This document shows positions 6,476-10,275 of a stretch of DNA of 10,275 bases, piece by piece. The position numbers and the translations under genes were made by a program. The stretch covers positions 1 to 10,275 of the forward strand of contig NZKX01000033.1 of assembly GCA_002694025.1 (NCBI GenBank), read 5' to 3'. The stretch comes from Fidelibacterota bacterium. Lineage in GTDB: Bacteria > Marinisomatota > Marinisomatia > Marinisomatales > UBA1611. The number at the start of each line of letters is the position of its first letter. Within the stretch, counting starts at the first letter, position 1. Under the pieces are notes generated by a model, which ran no database searches, had not been told where the DNA came from, and worked only from the letters and a program-made list of their open reading frames with translations.

Positions 6476-6793
6476 ATGATAAACACAACTACTCATAATA
6501 TTGATGGTAAAGAAATAAAAGAATACTTAGGTGTCGTCACTGGAGAAGCTATATCAGGTGCAAACTTTGTGAAAGACTTTTTGGCATCCATTAAGGATTT
6601 TACAGGAGGGAGATCTGGAGCATATGAAGAAGAACTTAGCAAAGCGCGCAATATTGCATTTGGTGAAATGAACCAAAAGGCAAAAAATATGGGAGCTAAT
6701 GCTGTAGTTGGTATAGATATTGATTATGGAACGCTAGGCGATACAGGTTCAATGTTAATGGTTAGTGTCAATGGCACTGCAATTAAGTATTAG
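6476..6793 (+). CDS. ybjQ: YbjQ family protein (UPF0145, DUF74)
   Basis: The 105-aa product matches the YbjQ family over its whole length. It shows the conserved [20 protein letters not shown] (16-35), [15 protein letters not shown] (44-58), [24 protein letters not shown] (61-84) and [12 protein letters not shown] (91-102). Members form a compact alpha/beta pentamer and are often labelled heavy-metal-binding domain proteins. The cellular function is not established, so no metal role is claimed here. There is no signal peptide, consistent with a cytoplasmic protein. The gene follows the small-protein run by 29 nt and is preceded by AAGGAG. In other genomes YbjQ domains can be found with SHOCT domains; a SHOCT lipoprotein is encoded about 100 nt downstream here. 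Confidence 0.95.
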   Translation: MINTTTHNIDGKEIKEYLGVVTGEAISGANFVKDFLASIKDFTGGRSGAYEEELSKARNIAFGEMNQKAKNMGANAVVGIDIDYGTLGDTGSMLMVSVNGTAIKY

Positions 6794-6801
6794 TTGCATT
6801 T

Positions 6802-6847
6802 TGTTTTAAACATTTATGTTTTATTATGCTTTAGTCTGTTTAAAACA
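6802..6847. promoter_or_regulatory. Inverted pair of near-palindromic 11-mers, TGTTTTAAACA and TGTTTAAAACA
   Basis: The left copy (6802-6812) and right copy (6837-6847) are exact reverse complements of each other. Each is itself a palindrome apart from the central base (TGTTTWAAACA). They are 35 bp apart centre to centre, about 3.3 helical turns. They lie 44 bases before the start of the SHOCT lipoprotein and just after the stop of ybjQ. This fits a twin operator for a dimeric regulator. As RNA it is an 11-bp AT-only hairpin with a 24-nt loop and TCTTTT after it, so a weak terminator is the other reading. Confidence 0.45.
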
Positions 6848-6890
6848 TCTTTTATGACAAATTGTTAGGTTTTAATTTCAAAGAAACTAT

Positions 6891-7184
6891 ATGGGAAATA
6901 TTAATTTTTTTTTTATAATCTGCCTGATTATTTTTTTATGTAATTCGTGTGCGACATTAAATAAAGCCCAAGGCGAGCTACATTACAATAATCATATTTC
7001 TAAAGGCCAGGAATTACAAGATTTAAAAAAAGCATTTGATCTTGGTGCTATTAATAAAGAGGAATATGATTTAATGAAAGAAAAGATAATTAATGATAGG
7101 TATGTTAAGGAATTAATTGAAAAATTTGATGATGACGACGAGGAAGAATCACACAGGAAAGCTAGCTTAAATATTGAAATATAA
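6891..7184 (+). CDS. Lipoprotein with SHOCT domain
   Basis: The 97-aa product starts with a hydrophobic export signal (about 5-17, NFFFIICLIIFLC) ending at the lipobox-like CNSC with the modified Cys at residue 20. The -3 position is Cys instead of Leu, so lipidation is likely but not certain. After a short polar linker, residues 41-67 (LQDLKKAFDLGAINKEEYDLMKEKII) match the SHOCT domain, a two-helix module of the L-x-x-L-x-x-G-x-I-x-x-x-E-Y-x-x-K form that usually mediates oligomerisation. The tail is strongly acidic (KFDDDDEEE). The protein therefore probably sits on the periplasmic face of a membrane. The paired 11-mer inverted repeat lies 44 nt before the start. No Shine-Dalgarno site is present. 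Confidence 0.8.
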   Translation: MGNINFFFIICLIIFLCNSCATLNKAQGELHYNNHISKGQELQDLKKAFDLGAINKEEYDLMKEKIINDRYVKELIEKFDDDDEEESHRKASLNIEI

Positions 7185-7260
7185 TAAATACAAAAAGAAT
7201 GAAATAAACCTACAACTAATGTTTTTCAAAAGAAACTTAAATAAAAAACTTTTTTAAAAA

Positions 7261-7419
7261 ATGCCAAAGAAGAAGACAATAACAGCCGCTGTATTAGGAT
7301 CTCTAAAAGGTAAGAACATTTTCACGAAGATTAAAAAAAAGAAGGATAATACATTGGACTTAGATGAAAAAATCATCAAAGGCATCTATGCTTTTTTAAA
7401 ATCTCCTTTTAAGAAGTAG
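7261..7419 (+). CDS. Small lysine-rich protein, 52 aa, first gene of tight three-gene cluster
   Basis: The frame runs from ATG 7261 to TAG 7419 and encodes 52 residues, of which 15 are lysine (MPKKKTITAAVLGSLKGKN at the start, KIKKKKD at 23-29, LKSPFKK at the end). The second half has an amphipathic stretch (LDLDEKIIKGIYAFLKSPF). There is no signal peptide or membrane helix. It could bind membrane or nucleic acid through charge, but no family is recognised. The stop overlaps the GTG of the next frame by one base (TAGTG, 7417-7421), strong evidence that it is translated as part of an operon. No Shine-Dalgarno site precedes the ATG. Confidence 0.6.
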   Translation: MPKKKTITAAVLGSLKGKNIFTKIKKKKDNTLDLDEKIIKGIYAFLKSPFKK

Positions 7420-7604
7420 TGACAACAACTCCATCTTTTACAAAAATTTTGTATGTTGTGGATATGTGTATTATCGCAGTTTTCGTGTATAAGTTTTGCA
7501 TAGAAAACTATTATTTCGGACATCTTTTTTGGGTTACTCTTTTTACTTGGAATGCTATTCAATGCAGAAAACAAATGATAAGGTACAAACTTGGTTTAAA
7601 GTAA
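7419..7604 (+). CDS. Small two-helix membrane protein, 61 aa
   Basis: The GTG at 7419 overlaps the previous TAG by one base. The product has helix 1 at about 8-26 (TKILYVVDMCIIAVFVYKF), a short ENYYFGH turn, and helix 2 at about 36-47 (LFWVTLFTWNAI). It closes with a basic tail (CRKQMIRYKLGLK). The basic C-terminus predicts a hairpin with both ends in the cytoplasm. Three cysteines or nearby polar residues (C17, C27, C49) are seen but no metal motif. The next ATG follows the TAA without any gap. Another plus frame at 7496-7678 and a minus frame at 7386-7574 overlap it and break the neighbouring junctions, so they are treated as shadows. Confidence 0.6.
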   Translation: MTTTPSFTKILYVVDMCIIAVFVYKFCIENYYFGHLFWVTLFTWNAIQCRKQMIRYKLGLK

Positions 7605-7694
7605 ATGAAAGGGTTTATCAAAAGACAAATAATCCTATTCATTATTTTTGCAATTACTTTACTGATTGTTTATGTTAAGAGACAATCTTGGTAA
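7605..7694 (+). CDS. Single-helix micropeptide, 29 aa
   Basis: An ATG directly after the previous stop (TAAATG) opens 29 codons ending in TAA at 7692-7694. The product is a textbook small membrane peptide: a basic head (MKGFIKRQ), one helix (about 9-24, IILFIIFAITLLIVYV) and a basic tail (KRQSW). Position, zero spacing and clean membrane character argue for a real gene despite its size. Such peptides often attach to and modulate larger membrane proteins, or act as type I toxins; nothing here decides between these, and no antisense RNA is evident. It closes the three-gene cluster. Confidence 0.5.
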   Translation: MKGFIKRQIILFIIFAITLLIVYVKRQSW

Positions 7695-7940
7695 ATTCAT
7701 AAAATAGTGTGTAGGGATATATTACATTTATGTTTGGCTTTTTTATACTAATGGGTGATCAGATAGACCTTTATTACCTTTAATTTTATTTTAATAAGAA
7801 TAGCATATTTGTTATCATTTGTAGATAAACAGTTAAATCAAATTTCTACCAGAATAAATTTAAATGACTCCCAAAGAATTTTATGTTTTTATATTTTATT
7901 AAAACATTTTTTAGCCACCTCCTAATAACATTTTGAGCTA

Positions 7941-8720
7941 ATGTATTTGATTTTTCTAAAATTCATAATTCTATTAATTTTTTCAATAAGTTTTTTGCCT
8001 TCCCAGGTAAATACAGAAATAATGAGGGATGAAGAGGTCGAAAAAACATTTAGCAATCAGTTGAAATTAGACTTTGGCTATCAAACGTCTGAAAATGAAA
8101 TATTTGATTTGTGGTTGTCAGGAACTTCCAATTACTATTTAGAAAACAACTTGCATATATTCTTGATTTTAAACTATCACAATGGATATATATCGAAAAA
8201 TGAGACAAAAGAAGTAATTTTAAATAGGGGTTTTACGCACTTAAGGCTTACAAAAAGAATACTCCCTCATATTAATAATGTTAATATTGAATTTTTTCTT
8301 CAGACCGGTTTTAATGATTTTATTTTAATAAAAGATAGAAAGTTATTTGGCTCTGGATTGAGAACAAAAATAATTAAGAAAGAAGATTTCAAATCATTTT
8401 TGGGTCTAGGAATAATGCGAGAGCTTGAAAAATATGATTTAAAAACAAATTCAAAAGAATTACTTTTTCGCCAGACAAGCTATGCAACTATAATTTATCA
8501 ATTGAGTGATAATACTTATATCAATAATATCTTGTATTTCCAGCCTTCAATAAAAAATATGAATGATTTTAGGTTACTATCAGAAAATAGGATGAATTTT
8601 AAAATAAATGATGTATTTAGTATTAATATAACCATTGATTATCGTTACGATAATGAACCACATGGAAACTCTAAAAAATCATATTTTCAAATAAATAATG
8701 GTTTTGAGTTTGATTTCTGA
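7941..8720 (+). CDS. DUF481 family outer-membrane beta-barrel protein (YdiY-like)
   Basis: The 259-aa product begins with a signal peptide (MYLIFLKFIILLIFSISFLPSQ, cleavage near 21-22). The rest is a series of alternating beta strands ending in NGFEFDF, the terminal Phe expected for outer-membrane barrels. Features of DUF481 (COG3137, putative salt-induced outer membrane protein) are LFGSGLRTKIIKKED (135-149), LGLGIMRELEKYD (154-166) and NNILYFQPSIKNMNDFRLLSEN (195-216). RYDNEP (235-240) completes the pattern in the last strand pair. The length is normal for the family. The cargo or ligand is unknown. The stop is 20 nt before the YbdG-like channel gene, so the two are probably one operon. The ATG lacks a Shine-Dalgarno site. 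Confidence 0.85.
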   Translation: MYLIFLKFIILLIFSISFLPSQVNTEIMRDEEVEKTFSNQLKLDFGYQTSENEIFDLWLSGTSNYYLENNLHIFLILNYHNGYISKNETKEVILNRGFTHLRLTKRILPHINNVNIEFFLQTGFNDFILIKDRKLFGSGLRTKIIKKEDFKSFLGLGIMRELEKYDLKTNSKELLFRQTSYATIIYQLSDNTYINNILYFQPSIKNMNDFRLLSENRMNFKINDVFSINITIDYRYDNEPHGNSKKSYFQINNGFEFDF

Positions 8721-8740
8721 TAAAGTATATGGTTTAAAAA

Positions 8741-9955
8741 TTGATCAAAGAAATTAAAAAATATATAGAGGACTTTTACCTAACAGACATGAGCAACCCT
8801 TATGTTATATCATTATTAGCAATCTTAATTGCATATGTATTATTTCTTGTTACCAATAAAATTATTCTTCATTCTATTTCTAAGATATTTCAAAGGACAT
8901 CTACTAAATTTGATGATATACTTTTAGAACAAAAAGTTTTCCATAAACTTCCATATCTCATCCCTTTAATTTTTTTATATAGTCTGAGAGATTTAGTACC
9001 TTTTTTCCAATTTATGGAACGCTTTATTATCTCCCTAATTGCATTGGTGATTCTTTTAACAATGAATTCACTTATCAATGCCTTTAATGATTTATATAAA
9101 AAAAGTAGATTTTCTGAAAAGTTTAACATAAAAAGTTACACTCAAGTTGCAAAATTAATAATAAACTCTGTTGGTATTATCATTATAGCTGCATTGGTAG
9201 CTGGTAAATCTCCGATATACTTTCTTAGTGGCCTTGGGGCGTTAACAGCAGTCTTAATACTTGTTTTTAAAGATACAATTCTTTCTTTAGTATCGAGTGT
9301 TCAAATAAGCTCAAATGATCTTTTTAAAGTCGGAGATTGGATTGAAGCACCCCAATTTGGGGCAGATGGAAATGTTGTGGATATTGCTCTTCATTCTGTT
9401 AAAGTACAAAACTGGGATAAAACAATTTGTGTCATCCCAACCAGCAAGTTAATCAATTCATCATTTAAAAATTGGAGAGGAATGTCTGAAAGCGGTGGAA
9501 GAAGAATAAAGAGATCAATTAAAATAAATATGAAAAGTATAAAGTTCTGTAATGCTTCAATGATTGAAAAATTCAAATCAATTTCATTACTCAATGATTA
9601 CATAAACGAAAAAATAACGGAAATTAAAAAAGAGAATGAAAATAGCAGTATTGAGGACAATAATATTCTTAATGGCAGGTCACTAACTAATATAGGAACC
9701 TTTAGAGCCTACATAAAATTTTATCTTAAAAACAATCCAAACATTCATGAAGATATGACTTTCCTTATTAGACAACTGTCACCTCAATCTGATGGTCTAC
9801 CAATTGAAATCTATGTTTTTTCAAATGATACAGACTGGGTAAACTATGAATCAATACAGTCTGATATTTTCGATCATTTATTAGCTATATTACCTGAGTT
9901 TGAATTGGAAATTTTTCAAAGCCTGTCAGGCAACCTAAATTTCATAAAAAACTAA
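8741..9955 (+). CDS. ybdG: Mechanosensitive channel, MscS superfamily, YbdG type
   Basis: This 404-aa inner-membrane protein has five hydrophobic segments (about 20-43, 68-83, 93-114, 134-154 and 157-185) and an MscS-type pore and beta domain. The region after the pore helix follows E. coli YbdG closely: GKSPIYFLSGLGALTAVLILVFKD (155-178), ISSNDLFKVGDWIEAPQFGADG (189-210) and KVQNWDKTICVIPT (221-234). SFKNWRGMSESGGRRIKRSI (241-260), the NGRSLTNIGTFRAY segment and YESIQSDIFDHLLAI complete it. The family opens under membrane tension to release solutes on hypo-osmotic shock. The length compares with 415 aa for YbdG. TTG 8741 is the only start after an in-frame TAA at 8735; the first ATG would be codon 17, just ahead of helix 1. 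It is likely co-transcribed with the DUF481 gene. Minus-strand frames inside it are shadows. Confidence 0.94.
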   Translation: MIKEIKKYIEDFYLTDMSNPYVISLLAILIAYVLFLVTNKIILHSISKIFQRTSTKFDDILLEQKVFHKLPYLIPLIFLYSLRDLVPFFQFMERFIISLIALVILLTMNSLINAFNDLYKKSRFSEKFNIKSYTQVAKLIINSVGIIIIAALVAGKSPIYFLSGLGALTAVLILVFKDTILSLVSSVQISSNDLFKVGDWIEAPQFGADGNVVDIALHSVKVQNWDKTICVIPTSKLINSSFKNWRGMSESGGRRIKRSIKINMKSIKFCNASMIEKFKSISLLNDYINEKITEIKKENENSSIEDNNILNGRSLTNIGTFRAYIKFYLKNNPNIHEDMTFLIRQLSPQSDGLPIEIYVFSNDTDWVNYESIQSDIFDHLLAILPEFELEIFQSLSGNLNFIKN

Positions 9956-10015
9956 TGAGAAATTTATTAGTAGGCTTACTTACTATTCTAAAATGAGCAT
10001 TCATAAATATTAATT

Positions 10016-10275
10016 TTGCGTTTAAACTTTAAAATTGAAAGTGTATTAGAGTCTGAGCTAGGATTTGTACTGGCACTAAATCAAAAATCACTTCCTGCTG
10101 TTAGCTCAACGGACCTTAATAGATTATCTTATTTTCAAAAAATATCTCCTTATTTTAAAATTATTAAGTTAAATAGTAAACCGATTGGATTTTTAATTGG
10201 ATTAAATCCAAGAGAAGATTATTCCAGTGAAAATTATAAATGGGTTGATCAAAGATATCATTCTTTCATTTATGT
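10016..10275 (+). CDS. GNAT family N-acetyltransferase (partial, runs off window end)
   Basis: The frame is open from TTG 10016 to the window edge, 86 full codons. It shows the N-terminal half of a GNAT enzyme of the COG3818 kind: FVLALNQKSLPAVSSTDLNRL (18-37), then a strand pair with KPIGFLIGLN (55-64), then DYSSENYKWVDQRYHSFIYV, the segment before the acetyl-CoA loop. The acetyl-CoA binding motif itself lies beyond the window. An in-frame TAA at 10004-10006 limits the start. Only TTG 10016 (or a rare ATT at 10013) remains, so TTG is chosen. It starts 60 nt after the YbdG-like gene on the same strand; co-transcription is possible. The acceptor substrate is unknown. Confidence 0.8.
   Translation, partial: MRLNFKIESVLESELGFVLALNQKSLPAVSSTDLNRLSYFQKISPYFKIIKLNSKPIGFLIGLNPREDYSSENYKWVDQRYHSFIY

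Noticed and set aside
7386..7574. Minus-strand 62-codon frame
   Set aside because: It lies opposite the tight three-gene cluster and has no recognisable signal, domain or start context.
7496..7678. Plus-strand 60-codon frame MHRKLLF...
   Set aside because: It overlaps both the 61-aa gene and the 29-aa micropeptide in another frame; those two fit tight operon junctions, and this frame has no domain or membrane logic.
7904..7923. Minus-strand AGGAGGTG followed after a few bases by ATG
   Set aside because: It looks like an ideal ribosome site, but the frame is ATG TTT TAA; no protein follows. On the plus strand the same bases resemble the 16S anti-SD, which is coincidence.
8890..9129. Minus-strand frames inside the YbdG-like gene (8890-9129 and 9391-9594)
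   Set aside because: The plus strand encodes a conserved MscS-family protein throughout, so these are shadows.
1..10275. CRISPR array, tRNA or rRNA genes, insertion sequences, phage genes
   Set aside because: No regularly spaced repeats, cloverleaf-like GC-rich segments, transposase motifs or terminal repeats were seen on reading both strands.

Overview
The window is about 10.3 kb of very AT-rich bacterial DNA. It has a moderate coding density, almost no Shine-Dalgarno sequences (the 105-aa YbjQ gene at 6476 is the clear exception) and many GTG or TTG starts. It holds Gram-negative envelope proteins: a DUF481 outer-membrane barrel, lipoproteins and a secreted barrel-like protein. Together these suggest a marine member of the FCB group, perhaps Marinimicrobia/SAR406 or Bacteroidota. 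That placement is an inference from style and protein families; no rRNA or marker gene is present. No tRNA, rRNA, CRISPR array, transposase or phage gene was seen.

Layout. 1-788: the tail of an upstream gene overlaps a six-helix voltage-gated K+ channel by 4 nt. 789-1192 is non-coding and carries a 16-bp perfect palindrome. 1193-2236 (minus): a lipoprotein-like HExxH protein interrupted by one in-frame TAA. 2317-2466 (minus): a 49-aa two-helix protein. 2772-3614 (plus): a small membrane protein, then a secreted protein of unknown function. 3866-3890: a strong intrinsic terminator with no close upstream gene. 3913-4284 (minus): a TerB-like protein. 4536-5540 (plus): an SGNH hydrolase with an N-terminal GxDLY domain. 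5800-7694 (plus): a run of small proteins containing two tightly packed mini-operons, with YbjQ and a SHOCT lipoprotein between them. 7941-9955 (plus): a DUF481 outer-membrane protein followed 20 nt later by a YbdG-type mechanosensitive channel. 10016-10275: the start of a GNAT acetyltransferase cut by the window edge.

How the genes may work together. The recurring theme is the cell envelope and osmotic or ionic stress: a K+ channel, a YbdG-like channel paired with a DUF481 protein (COG3137 is named for a salt-induced outer-membrane protein), YbjQ, a SHOCT lipoprotein and TerB. Apart from the likely DUF481-YbdG operon this is a thematic reading.

The most unusual part is 5800-7694. It encodes at least five proteins of 29-61 aa. 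Their junctions are ATGA, a 1-nt gap, TAGTG and TAAATG. Both mini-operons combine one charged soluble protein, one single-helix peptide and one two-helix protein. One of these genes carries a one-base frameshift in a T run. With the TAA-split metalloprotein, that makes two apparent disruptions, either real gene decay, recoding, or sequence error.
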